Assembly: GCF_029227915.1 (NCBI RefSeq)
Contig: NC_079877.1
Location: 32,391,851 to 32,455,850, forward strand
Source: Hydractinia symbiolongicarpus
Lineage: Eukaryota > Cnidaria > Hydrozoa > Anthoathecata > Hydractiniidae
Length of the DNA: 64,000 bases
Reading direction: 5' to 3'
Positions within the stretch are counted from its first letter, which is position 1. The number at the start of each line of letters is the position of its first letter. Under the pieces are notes generated by a model that was not told the origin of the DNA, did not search any database, and saw nothing but the letters and a program-made list of their open reading frames with translations. This document shows, piece after piece, positions 21,113 through 33,902 of the stretch. The translations under genes were made by a program, and so were the position numbers.

Positions 21113-23549
21113 AAAATAATTTAAAAAATCGTTCGGGAAATGAGTTTAATCCCTGGGTACTTTCTTTGTACACTTCTGACTATACGGGCTGAGTCAGGGA
21201 TTTAGGGGAAATCGCGGGTTTTCGTTTGCCGGCGATTAAACTTCTTTTATTCAGCGTCTCATCAAAAATGAAAACATTTTTGAAAACTACAAGTCTCATG
21301 CGTTTTAGTGGTGAAAAAATAATTTAAAAAATCGTTCGGGAAATGAGTTTACTCCCTGGGTACTTTCTTTGTATACTTTTGACTATACGGGTCGTGGCCA
21401 GGATTTTGGGGAAATCGCGGGTTTTCGTTTGCCGGCGATTAAACTTCTTTTATTCAGCGTCTCATCAAAAATGAAAACATTTTTGAAAACTACAAGTCTC
21501 ATGCGTTTTAGTGGTGGAAAACCAATTTTAAAAATCGTTTGGGAAATGAGTTTACTCCCTGGGTACTTTCTTTGTATACTTTTGACCATACGGTTTGTGT
21601 CCGGGATTTACATGAAATCGCTGGTTTTCGTTTGCCGGCGATTAAACTTCTTTTATTCAGCGTCTCATCAAAAATGAAAACATTTTTGAAAACTGCAAGT
21701 CTCATGCGTTTTAGTGCTGAAAAAATAATTTAAAAAATCGTTCGGGAAATGAGTTTAATCCCTGGGTACTTTCTTTGTATACTTCTGACTATACGGGCTG
21801 AGTCAGGGATTTAGGGGAAATCGCGGGTTTTCGTTTGCCGGCGATTAAACTTCTTTTATTCAGCGTCTCATCAAAAATGAAAACATTTTTGAAAACTACA
21901 AGTCTCATGCGTTTTAGTGGTGAAAAAATAATTTAAAAAATCGTTCGGGAAATGAGTTTACTCCCTGGGTACTTTCTTTGTATACTTTTGACTATATGCG
22001 CCGAGTCCGGGATTTACGGGAAATCGCGGGTTTTCGTTTGCCGGCGATTAAACTTCTTTTATTCTGCGTCTCATCAAAAATGAAAACATTTTTGAAAACT
22101 ACAAGTCTCATGCGTTTTAGTGGTGAAAAAATAATTTAAAAAATCGTTCGGGAAATGAGTTTACTCCCTGGGTACTTTCTTTGTATACTTTTGACCATAC
22201 GGGTTGTGTCCGGGATTTACTTGAAATCGCTGGTTTTCGTTTGCCGGCGATTAAACTTCTTTTATTCAGCGTCTCATCAAAAATGAAAACATTTTTGAAA
22301 ACTGCAAGTCTCATCCGTTTTAGTGGTGAAAAAATAATTTTAAAAATCGTTCGGGAAATGAGTTTACTCCCTGGGTACTTTCTTTGTATACTTTTTGACT
22401 ATACAGGCCGAGTCCGGGATTTACGGGAAATCGCGGGTTTTCGTTTGCCGGCGATTAAACTTCTTTTATTCAGCGTTTCATCAAAAATGAAAACATTTTT
22501 GAAAACTGCAAGTCTCATGCGTTTTAGTGGTGAAATACTAATTTAAAAAATCGTTCGGGAAATGGGTTTACTCCCTAGGTACTTTCTTTGTATACTTTTG
22601 ACCATACGGGTCGTGTCCGGGATTTAGGAGAAATCACGGGTTTTCGTATGCCGGCGATTAAACTTCCTTTATTCCGCGTCTCATCAAAAATGAAAACATT
22701 TTTGAAAACTAAAAGTCTCATGCGTTTTACTGGTGAAAAAATAATTTAAAAAATCTTTCGTGAAATGAGTTTACTCCCTGGGTACTTTCTTTGTATACTT
22801 CTGACTATACGGGCCGAGTCAGGAATTTACGGAAAATCGCAGGTTTTCGTTTGCCGCCAATTAAACTTCTTTTATTCAGCGTATCATCAAAAATGTAAAC
22901 ATTTTTAAAAACTACAAGTCTCATGCGTTTTAGTGGTGAAATACTAATTTAAAAAATCGTTCGGGAAATGAGTTTACTCCCTGGGTACTTTCTTTGTATA
23001 CTTCTGACTATACGGGCCGAGTCAGGAATTTACGGAAAATCGCAGGTTTTCGTTTGCCGCCAATTAAACTTCTTTTATTCAGCGTATCATCAAAAATGTA
23101 AACATTTTTAAAAACTACAAGTCTCATGCGTTTTAGTGGTGAAATACTAATTTAAAAAATCGTTCGGGAAATGAGTTTACTCCCTGGGTACTTTCTTTGC
23201 ATACTTTTGACCATACGGGTCGTGTCCGGGATTTAGGGGAAATCGCGGGTTTTCGTTTGCCGGCGATTAAACTTCTTTTATTCAGTGTCTCATCAAAAAT
23301 GAAAACATTTTTGAAAACTACATGTCACATGCGTTATAGTGGTGAAAAAATAATTTAAAAAATCGTTCGGGAAATGAGTTTACTTCCTGGGTACTTTCTT
23401 TGTATACTTTTGACCATACGGGCCGAGTCCGGGATTTACGGGAAATCGCAGGTTTTCGTTTACCAGCGATTAAACTTCTTTTATTTAGCGTCTCATCAAA
23501 ACTGAAAACATTTTTGAAAACTACAAGTCTCATGCGTTTTAGTGGTGAA
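21113..23549. repeat. Mixed monomer zone between two HOR families
   Basis: About twelve monomers alternate GGGCTGAGTCAGG, GGGTCGTGGCCAGG, GGTTTGTGTCC or GGGTTGTGTCC, TATATGCGCCGAG, a 204-bp CAGGCCGAG monomer (about 22,331), and a CCCTAGGTAC / GGGTCGTGTCC monomer. It includes a recently doubled monomer at 22,738-23,143. Confidence 0.8.
22738..23143. repeat. Single monomer tandemly doubled
   Basis: Monomers at 22,738 and 22,941 share CTTCTGACTATACGGGCCG, GTCAGGAATTTACGG, CGCAGG, GCCGCCAATT, AGCGTATCATC and GTGAAATACTAATTT. They differ only near the 5' end, where the first has AATAATTTAAAAAATCTTTCG. Confidence 0.85.
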
Positions 23550-26500
23550 AACCTAATTTAAAAAATCGTTCGGGAAATGAGTTTACTTCCTGGGTACTTT
23601 CTTTGTATACTTTTGACTATACGGGCCGAGTCCGGGATTTACGGGATATTGCGGGTTTTCGTTTGCCGGCAATTAAACTTCTTTTATTCATCGTCTCATC
23701 AAAAATGAAAACATTTTTGAAAACTACAAGTCTCATGCGTTATAGTGGTGAAAAAATAATTTAAAAAATCGTTCGGGAAATGAGTTCACTTCCTGGGTAC
23801 TTTCTTTGTATACTTTTAACCATACGGGCCGAGTCCGGGATTTACGAGAAATCGCAGGTTTTCGTTTACCGGCGATTAAACTTCTTTTATTTAGCGTGTC
23901 ATCAAAACTGAAAACATTTTTGAAAACTACAAGTCTCATGCGTTTTAGTGGTGAAAAACCAATTTTAAAAATCGTTCGGGAAATGAGATTACTCCCTGGG
24001 TACTTTCTTTGTATACTTTTGACCATACGGGTTGTGGCCAGGATTTTGGGGAAATCGCGGGTGTTTGTTTGCCGGCGATTAAACTTCTTTTGATCAGCGT
24101 CTCATCAAAAATGAAAACATTTTTGAAAACTACAAGTCTCATGCGTTTTAGTGGTGAAAAAATACTATAAAAAATCGTTCGGGAAATGAGTTTACTACCT
24201 AGGTACTTTCTTTGTATACTTTTGACTATACGGGCTGAGTCAGGGATTTAGGGGAAATCGCGGGTTTTCGTTTGCCGGCGATTAAACATCTTTTATTCAG
24301 CGTCTCATCAAAAATGAAAACATTTTTGAAAACTTCAAGTCTCATGCGTTTTTGTGGTGAAATACTAATTTAAAAAATCGTTCGGGAAATGAGTTTACTC
24401 TCTAGGTACTTTCTTTGTATACTTTTGACCATACGGGTCGTGTCCTGGACTTAGGGGAAATCGCGGGTTTTCGTTTGCCGGCGATTAAACTTCTTTTATT
24501 CAGCGTCTCATCAAAAATGAAAACATTTTTGAAAACTAAAAGTCTCATGCGTTTTACTGGTGAAAAATTAATTTAAAAAATCGTTCGGGAAATAAGTTTA
24601 CTCCCTGGGTACTTTCTTTGTATACTTCTGACTACATGGGCCTAGTCAGGGATTTACGGGAAATCGCAGGTTTTCGTTTGCCGCCGATTAAACTTCTTTT
24701 ATTCAGCGTCTCATCAAAAATGAACACATTTTTGTAAACTACAAGTCTCATGCGTTTTAGTGCTGAAAAAATATTTTAAAAAATCGTTCGGGAAATGAGT
24801 TTAATCCCTGGGTACTTTCTTTGAATACTTCTGACTATACGTGCCGAGTCAGGGATTTACGCGAAATCAAATGTTTTCGTTTGCCGCCGATTAAACTTCT
24901 TTTATTCAGCGTCTCATCAAAAATGAACACATTTTTGTAAACTACAAGTCTCATGCGTTTTAGTGCGGAAAAAATAATTTAAAAAATCGTTCGGGAAATG
25001 AGTTTAATCCCTGGGTACTTTCTTTGTATAGTTCTGATTATACCTGCCGAGTCAGGGATTTACGGGAAATCGCAGGTTTTCGTTTGCCGCCAATTAAACT
25101 TCTTTTATTCAGCGTCTCATCAAATATGAATACATTTTTGTAAACTACAAGTCTCATGCGTTTTAGTGCTGAAAAAATATTTAAAAAATCGTTCGGGAAA
25201 TGAGTTTACTTCCTGGGTACTTTCTTTGTATACTTTTGACTATACGGGCCGAGTCCGGGATTTACGGGATATTGCGGGTTTTCGTTTGCCGGCAATTAAA
25301 CTTCTTTTATTCATCGTCTCATCAAAAATGAAAACATTTTTGAAAACTACAAGTCTCATGCGTTATAGTGGTGAAAAAATAATTTAAAAAATCGTTCGGG
25401 AAATGAGTTCACTTCCTGGGTACTTTCTTTGTATACTTTTGACCATACGGGCCGAGTCCGGGATTTACGGGAAATCGCAGGTTTTCGTTTACCGGCGATT
25501 AAACATCTTTTATTTAGCGTCTCATCAAAACTGAAAACATTTTTGAAAACTACAAGTCTCATGCGTTTTAGTGGTGAAAAACCAATTTTAAAAATCGTTC
25601 GGGAAATGAGATTACTCCCTGGGTACTTTCTTTGTATACTTTTGACCATACGGGTTGTGGCCAGGATTTTGGGGAAATCGCGGGTGTTCGTTTGCCGGCG
25701 ATTAAACTTCTTTTGATCAGCGTCTCATCAAAAATGAAAACATTTTTGAAAACTACAAGTCTCATGCGTTTTAGTGGTGAAAAAATACTATAAAAAATCG
25801 TTCGGGAAATTAGTTTACTACCTGGGTACTTTCTTTGTATACTTTTGACTATACGGGCTGAGTCAGGGATTTAGGGGAAATCGCGGGTTTTCGTTTGCCG
25901 GCGATTAAACATCTTTTATTCAGCGTCTCATCAAAAATGAAAACATTTTTGAAAACTTCAAGTCTCATGCGATTTTGTGGTGAAATACTAATTTAAAAAA
26001 TCGTTCGGGAAATGAGTTTACTCCCTAGGTACTTTCTTTGTATACTTTTGACCATACGGGTCGTGTCCGGGACTTAGGGGAAATCACGGGTTTTCGTTTG
26101 CCGGCGATTAAACTTCTTTTATTCAGCGTCTCATCAAAAATGAAAACATTTTTGAAAACTAAAAGTCTCATGCGTTTTACTGGTGAAAAATTAATTAAAA
26201 AATCGTTCGGGAAATAAGTTTACTCCCTGGGTACTTTCTTTGTATACTTCTGACTACATGGGCCTAGTCAGGGATTTACGGGAAATCGCAGGTTTTCGTT
26301 TGCCGCCGATTAAACTTCTTTTATTCAGCGTCTCATCAAAAATGAACACATTTTTGTAAACTACAAGTCTCATGCGTTTTAGTGCTGAAAAAATAATTTA
26401 AAAAATCGTTCGGGAAATGAGTTTAATCCCTGGGTACTTTCTTTGAATACTTCTGACTATACGTGCCGAGTCAGGGATTTACGCGAAATCAAGTGTTTTC

Positions 26501-26790
26501 GTTTGCCGCCGATTAAACTTCTTTTATTCAGCGTCTCATCAAAAATGAACACATTTTTGTAAACTACAAGTCTCATGCGTTTTAGTGCGGAAAAAATAAT
26601 TTAAAAAATCTTTCGGGAAATGAGTTTAATCCCTGGGTACTTTCTTTGTATACTTCTGACTATACCTGCCGAGTCAGGGATTTACGGGAAATCGCAGGTT
26701 TTCGTTTGCCGCCAATTAAACTTCTTTTATTCAGCGTCTCATCAAATATGAATACATTTTTGTAAACTACAAGTCTCATGCGTTTTAGTG
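23550..26790. repeat. 8-monomer HOR (period about 1,623 bp), two units
   Basis: The order begins with a GGGATATTGCGGG monomer (23,550 and about 25,173). Next come GAGTTCACTTCC; GAGATTACTCCC with TTTTGATCAGCG; ACTACCT with GGGCTGAGTC; CTAGGTAC with GGGACTTAGG; AAATAAGTTT with CTACATGGGCCTAG; TTTGAATAC with ACGTGCCGAG; and ACCTGCCGAG with CAAATATGAATAC. The second unit runs into the large duplication junction at 26,764-26,790. Small deletions near AAAATATTTAAAA make the unit 1-2 bp shorter than 8 x 203. Confidence 0.88.
26764..26790. other. Junction homology of the 12.8-kb tandem duplication
   Basis: These 27 bases are identical to 13,974-14,000 (left border of copy 1) and to 39,554-39,580 (right border of copy 2). 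Upstream, 26,763 reads T where 13,973 reads A. Downstream, GTGAAAAAATAATTT here replaces the CTGAAAAAATATTT that follows the equivalent site at 39,581. The exchange that made the tandem copy happened within this interval. Confidence 0.88.
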
Positions 26791-26795
26791 GTGAA

Positions 26796-29700
26796 AAAAT
26801 AATTTAAAAAATCGTTCGGGAAATGAGTTTACTTCCTGGGTACTTTATTTGTATACTTTTGGCAATACGGGCCGAGTCCGGGATTTACGGGAAATCGCGG
26901 GTTTTCGTTTGCCGGCGATTAAACTTCTTTTATTCAGCGTCTAATCAAAACTGAAAACATTTTTGAAAACTACAAGTCTCATGCGTTTTAGTGGTGGAAA
27001 ACCAATTTTAAAAGTCGTTAGGGAAATGAGTTTACTCCCTGGGTACTTTCTTTGTATACTTTTGACCATACGGGTTGTGTCCGGGATTTACATGAAATCG
27101 CTGGTTTTCGTTTGCCGGCGATTAAACTTCTTTTATTCAGCGTCTCGTCAAAAATGAAAACATTTTTGAAAACTGCAAGTCTCATGCGTTTTAGTGGTGA
27201 AAAAATAATTTTAAAAATCGTTCGAGAAATGAGTTTACACCCTGGGTACTTTCTTTGTATACTTTTTGACTATACAGGCCGAGTCCGGGATTTACGGGAA
27301 ATCGCGGGTTTACGTTTGCCGCCGATTAAACTTCTTTTATTCAGCGTCTCATCAAAAATGAAAACATTTTTGAAAACAACAAGTCTCATGCGTTTTAGTG
27401 GTGAAAAAATAATTTTAAAAATCGTTCGGGAAATGAGTTTACTCCCTGGGTACTTTCTTTGTATACTTCTGACTGTACGGGCCGAGCCAGGGATTTACGG
27501 GAAATCGCAGGTTTTCGTTTGCCGCCGATTAAACTTCTTTTATTCAGCGTCTCATCAAAAATGAACACATTTTTGTAAACTACAAGTCTCATGCGTTTTA
27601 GTGCTGAAAAAATAATTTAAAAAATCGTTCGGGAAATGAGTTTAATCCCTGGGTACTTTCTTTGTATACTTCTGACTATACGGGGTGAGTCAGGGATTTA
27701 GGGGAAATCGCGGGTTTTCGTTTGCCGGCGATTAAACTTCTTTTATTCAGCGTCTCATCAAAAATGAAAACATTTTTGAAAACTACAAGTCTCATGCGTT
27801 TTAGTGGTGAAAAACCAATTTTAAAAATCGTTCGGGAAATGAGTTTACTCCCTGGGTACTTTCTTTGTATACTTTTGACAATACGGGCCGAGTCCGGGAT
27901 TTACGGGAAATCGCGGGTTTTCGTTTGCCGGCGATTAAACTTCTTTTATTCAGCGTCTAATCAAAACTGAAAACATTTTTGAAAACTACAAGTCTCATGC
28001 GTTTTAATGGTGGAAAACCAATTTTAAAAGTCGTTAGGGAAATGAGTTTACTCCCTGGGTACTTTCTTTGTATACTTTTGACCATACTGGTTGTGTCCGG
28101 GATTTACATGAAATCGCTGGTTTTCGTTTGCCGGCGATTAAACTTCTTTTATTCAGCGTCTCATCAAAAATGAAAACATTTTTGAAAACTGCAAGTCTCA
28201 TGCGTTTTAGTGGTGAAAAAATAATTTTAAAAATCGTTCGAGAAATGAGTTTACTCCCTGGGTACTTTCTTTGTATACTTTTTGACTATACAGGCCGAGT
28301 CCGGGATTTACGGGAAATCGCGGGTTTTCGTTTGCCGCCGATTAAACTTCTTTTATTCAGCGTCATATCAAAAATGAAAACATTTTTGAAAACAACAAGT
28401 CTCATGCGTTTTAGTGGTGAAAAAATAATTTTAAAAATCGATCGGGAAATGAGTTTACTCCCTGGGTACTTTCTTTGTATACTTCTGACTGTACGGGCCG
28501 AGCCAGGGATTTACGGGAAATCGCAGGTTTTCGTTTGCCGCCGATTAAACTTCTTTTATTCAGCGTCTCATCAAAAATGAACACATTTTTGTAAACTACA
28601 AGTCTCATGCGTTTTAGTGCTGAAAAAATAATTTAAAAAATCGTTCGGGAAATGAGTTTAATCCCTGGGTACTTTCTTTGTATACTTCTGACTATACGGG
28701 GTGAGTCAGGGATTTAGGGGAAATCGCGGGTTTTCGTTTGCCGGCGATTAAACTTCTTTTATTCAGCGTCTCATCAAAAATGAAAACATTTTTGAAAACT
28801 ACAAGTCTCATGCGTTTTAGTGGTGAAAAAATAATTTAAAAAATCGTTCGGGAAATGAGTTTACTCCCTGGGTACTTTCTTTGTATACTTTTGACTATAT
28901 GCGCCGAGTCCGGGATTTACGGGAAATCGCGGGTTTTCGTTTGCCGGCGATTAAACTTCTTTTATTCAGCGTCTCATCAAAAATGAAAACATTTTTAAAA
29001 ACTATAAGACTCATGCGTTTTAGTGGTGAAAAATTAATTTAAAAAATCGTTCGGGAAATGAGTTTACTCCCTGGGTACTTTCTTTGTATACTTTTGACTA
29101 TACGGGTCGTGGCCAGGATTTTCGGAAAATCGCGGGTTTTCGTTTGCCGGCGATTAAACTTCTTTTATTCACCGTCTCATCAAAAATGAACACATTTTTG
29201 TAAACTACAAGTCTCATGCGTTTTAGTGCTGAAAAAATAATTTAAAAAATCGTTCGGGAAATGAGTTTAATCCCTGGGTACTTTCTTTGTATACTTCTGA
29301 CTATACGGTGTGAGTCAGGGATTTAGGGGAAATCGCGGGTTTTCGTTTGCCGGCGATTAAACTTCTTTTATTCAGCGTCTCATCAAAAATGAAAACATTT
29401 TTGAAAACTACAAGTCTCATGCGTTTTAGTGGTGAAAAAATAATTTAAAAAATCGTTCGGGAAATGAGTTTACTCCCTGGGTACTTTTTTTGCTTACTTT
29501 TGATTATATGCGCCGAGTCTGGGATTTACGGGAAATCGCGGGTTTTCGTTTGCCGGCGATTAAACTTCTTTTATTCAGCGTCTCATCAAAAATGAAAACA
29601 TTTTTAAAAACTATAAGACTCATGCGTTTTAGTGGTGAAAAATTAATTTAAAAAATCGTTCGGGAAATGAGTTTACTCCCTGGGTACTTTCTTTGTATAC

Positions 29701-32700
29701 TTTTGACTATACGGGTCGTGGCTAGGATTTTCGGAAAATCGCGGGTTTTCGTTTGCCGGCGATTAAACTTCTTTTATTCACCGTCTCATCAAAAATGAAA
29801 ACATTTTTGAAAACTACAAGTCTCATGCGTTTTAGTGGTGAAAAACTAATTTAAAAAATCGTTCGAGAAATGAGTTTACTCCCTGGGTACTTTCCTTGTA
29901 TACTTTTGACCATACGGTTCGCGTCCGGGATTTAGGGGAAATCGCGGGTTTTCGTTTGCCGACGATTAAACTTCTTTTATTCAGTGTCTCATCAAAAATG
30001 AAAATATTTTTGAAAACTACAAGTCTCATGCGTTTTACTGGTGAAAAAATAATTTAAAAAATCGTTCGGGAAATGAGTTTACTTCCTGGGTACTTTCTTT
30101 GTATACTTTTGACCATACGGGCCGAGTCCGGGATTCACGGGAAATCGCGGGTTTTCGTTTGCCGGCGATTAAACTTCTTTTATTTAGCGTCTCATCAAAA
30201 CTGAAAACATTTTTGAAAACTACAAGTCTCATGGGTTTTAGTGGTGAAAAACCAATTTTAAAAATCGTTCAGGTAATGAGTTTACTCCCTGGGTACTTTC
30301 TTGGTATACTTTTGACCATACGGGTTGTGTCCGGGATTTACGGAAAATCGCGGGTTTTCGTTTGCCGGCGATTAAATTTCTTTTATTCAGCGTCTCATCA
30401 AAAATGAAAATATTTTTGAAAACTTCAACTCTCATGCGTTTTAGTAGTGAAAAAATAATTTTAAAAATCGTTCGGGAAATGAGTTTACTCCCTGGGTACT
30501 TTCTTTGTATACTTTTGACTATACGGGCCGAGTCCGGGATTTACGGGAAATCGCGGGTTTTCGTTTGCCGGCGATTAAACTTCTTTTATTCAGCGTCTCA
30601 TCAATAATGAACACATTTTTGTAAACTACAAGTCTCATGCGTTTTAGTGCTGAAAAAATAATTTAAAAAATCGTTCGGGAAATGAGTTTAATCCCTGGGT
30701 ACTTTCTTTGTATACTTCTGACTATACAGGGTGAGTCAGGGATTTAGGGGAAATCGCGGGTTTTCGTTTGCCGGCGATTAAACTTCTTTTATTCAGCGTC
30801 TCATCAAAAATGAAAACATTTTTAAAAACTATAAGACTCATGCGTTTTAGTGGTGAAAAATTAATTTAAAAAATCGTTCGGGAAATGAGTTTACTCCCTG
30901 GGTACTTTCTTTGTATACTTTTGACTATACGGGTCGTGGCCAGGATTTTCGGAAAATCGCGGGTTTTCGTTTGCCGGCGATTAAACTTCTTTTATTCACC
31001 GTCTCATCAAAAATGAAAACATTTTTGAAAACTACAAGTCTCATGCGTTTTAGTGGTGAAAAACTAATTTAAAAAATCGTTCGAGAAATGAGTTTACTCC
31101 CTGGGTACTTTCCTTGTATACTTTTGACCATACGGTTCGCGTCCGGGATTTAGGGGAAATCGCGGGTTTTCGTTTGCCGGCGATTAAACTTCTTTTATTT
31201 AGCGTCTCATCAAAACTGAAAACATTTTTGAAAACTACAAGTCTCATGGGTTTTAGTGGTGAAAAACCAATTTTAAAAATCGTTCAGGTAATGAGTTTAC
31301 TCCCTGGGTACTTTCTTGGTATACTTTTGACCATACGGGTTGTGTCCGGGATTTACGGAAAATCGCGGGTTTTCGTTTGCCGGCGATTAAACTTCTTTTA
31401 TTCAGCGTCTCATCAAAAATGAAAATATTTTTGAAAACTTCAACTCTCATGCGTTTTAGTAGTGAAAAAATAATTTTAAAAATCGTTCGGGAAATGAGTT
31501 TACTCCCTGGGTACTTTCTTTGTATACTTTTGACTATACGGGCCGAGTCCGGGATTTACGGGAAATCGCGGGTTTTCGTTTGCCGGCGATTAAACTTCTT
31601 TTATTCAGCGTCTCATCAAAAATGAACACATTTTTGTAAACTACAAGTCTCATGCGTTTTAGTGCTGAAAAAATAATTTAAAAAATCGTTCGGGAAATGA
31701 GTTTAATCCCTGGGTACTTTCTTTGTATACTTCTGACTATACGGGGTGAGTCAGGGATTTAGGGGAAATCGCGGGTTTTCGTTTGCCGGCGATTAAACTT
31801 CTTTTATTCAGCGTCTCATCAAAAATGAAAACATTTTTAAAAACTATAAGACTCATGCGTTTTAGTGGTGAAAAATTAATTTAAAAAATCGTTCGGGAAA
31901 TGAGTTTACTCCCTGGGTACTTTCTTTGTATACTTTTGACCATACGGTTCGCGTCCGGGATTTAGGGGAAATCGCGGGTTTTCGTTTGCCGACGATTAAA
32001 CTTCTTTTATTCAGTGTCTCATCAAAAATGAAAATATTTTTGAAAACTACAAGTCTTATGCGTTTTACTGGTGAAAAAATAATTTAAAAAATCGTTCGGG
32101 AAATGAGTTTACTTCCTGGGTACTTTCTTTGTATACTTTTGACCATACGGGCCGAGTCCGGGATTCACGGGAAATCGCGGGTTTTCGTTTGCCGGCGATT
32201 AAACTTCTTTTATTTAGCGTCTCATCAAAACTGAAAACATTTTTGAAAACTACAAGTCTCATGGGTTTTAGTGGTGAAAAACCAATTTTAAAAATCGTTC
32301 AGGTAATGAGTTTACTCCCTGGGTACTTTCTTGGTATACTTTTGACCATACGGGTTGTGTCCGGGATTTACGGAAAATCGCGGGTTTTCGTTTGCCGGCG
32401 ATTAAACTTCTTTTATTCAGCGTCTCATCAAAAATGAAAATATTTTTGAAAACTTCAACTCTCATGCGTTTTAGTAGTGAAAAAATAATCTTAAAAATCG
32501 TTCGGGAAATGAGTTTACTCCCTGGGTACTTTCTTTGTATACTTTTGACTATACGTGCCGAGTCCGGGATTTACGGGAAATCGCGGGTTTTCGTTTGCCG
32601 GCGATTAAACTTCTTTTATTCAGCGTCTCATCAAAAATGAACACATTTTTGTAAACTACAAGTCTCATGCGTTTTAGTGCTGAAAAAATAATTTAAAAAA

Positions 32701-33902
32701 TCGTTCGGGAAATGAGTTTAATCAATGGGTACTTTCTTTGTATACTTCTGACTATACGGAGTGAGTCAGGGATTTAGGGGAAATCGCGGGTTTTCGTTTG
32801 CCGGCGATTAAACTTCTTTTATTCAGCGTCTCATCAAAAATGAAAACATTTTTTAAAACTATAAGACTCATGCGTTTTAGTGGTGAAAAATTAATTTAAA
32901 AAATCGTTCGGGAATTGAGTTTACTCCCTGGGTACTTTCTTTGTATACTTTTGACTATACGGGTCGTGGCCAGGATTTTCGGAAAATCGCGGGTTTTCGT
33001 TTGCCGGCGATTAAACTTCTTTTATTCACCGTCTCATCAAAAATGAAAACATTTTTGAAAACTACAAGTCTCATGCGTTTTAGTGGTGAAAAACTAATTT
33101 AAAAAATTGTTCGAGAAATGAGTTTACTCCCTGGGTACTTTCCTTGTATACTTTTGACCATACGGTTCGCGTCCGGGATTTAGGGGAAATCGCGGGTTTT
33201 CGTTTGCCGACGATTAAACTTCTTTTATTCAGTGTCTCATCAAAAATGAAAATTTTTTTGAAAACTACAAGTCTCATGCGTTTTACTGGTGAAAAAATAA
33301 TTTAAAAAATCGTTCGGGAAATGAGTTTACTTCCTGGGTACTTTCTTTGTATACTTTTGACCATACAGGCCGAGTCCGGGATTCACGGGAAATCGCGGGT
33401 TTTCGTTTGCCGGCGATTAAACTTCTTTTATTTAGCGTCTCATCAAAACTGAAAACATTTTTGAAAACTACAAGTCTCATGGGTTTTAGTGGTGAAAAAC
33501 CAATTTTAAAAATCGTTCAGGTAATGAGTTTACTCCCTGGGTACTTTCTTGGTATACTTTTGACCATACGGGTTGTGTCCGGGATTTATGGAAAATCGCG
33601 GGTTTTCGTTTGCCGGCGAATAAACTTCTTTTATTCAGCGTCTCATCAAAAATGAAAATATTTTTGGAAACTTCAACTCTCATGCGTTTTAGTAGTGAAA
33701 AAATAATTTTAAAAATCGTTCGGGAAATGAGTTTACTCCCTGGGTACTTTCTTTGTATACTTTTGACTATACGGGCCGAGTCCGGAATTTACGGGAAATC
33801 GCGGGTTTTCGTTTGCCGGCGATTAAACTTCTTTTATTCAGCGTCTCATCAAAAGTGAACACGTTTTTGTAAACTACAAGTCTCATGCGTTTTAGTGCTG
33901 AA
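26796..33902. repeat. Second copy of the 5-mer and 7/5/5/6-mer HOR series
   Basis: Units correspond one to one with copy 1: two 1,016-bp units (26,796-28,827), then linking monomers, then units starting at 29,234, 30,655, 31,670 and 32,685 (7, 5, 5 and 6 monomers). The same private mutations recur, such as AATCAATGGG at about 32,720, so the shared pattern comes from block duplication and not from independent events. Confidence 0.9.

Larger units (their letters stand above)
14001..26790. repeat. 12,790-bp tandem duplication, copy 1 (63 monomers)
   Basis: Every landmark in this block recurs 12,790 bp downstream, in direct tandem. 12,790 equals 63 x 203 + 1. By eye I found four substitutions: 19,669 T to C, 22,138 A to T, 22,761 T to G and 23,898 G to C (copy 1 to copy 2). 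That is about 99.97% identity if no others exist; I did not align every base. At 19,669, 22,761 and 23,898 the copy-1 base is the odd one out among related monomers, so copy 1 looks mutated at those sites. Confidence 0.93.

Noticed and set aside
21383-21589. Possible transposable element or long terminal repeat giving rise to the array
   Set aside because: No target-site duplication, terminal inverted repeat, polypurine tract or transposase/reverse transcriptase motif is visible in any frame. The periodicity alone does not support an element.
13974-26790. CRISPR-like pattern of conserved blocks with variable segments of about 30 bp
   Set aside because: The variable segments are homologous to one another and recur many times in fixed order, unlike unique spacers. 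The conserved part is about 170 bp, far longer than a CRISPR repeat. No cas-like gene is present.
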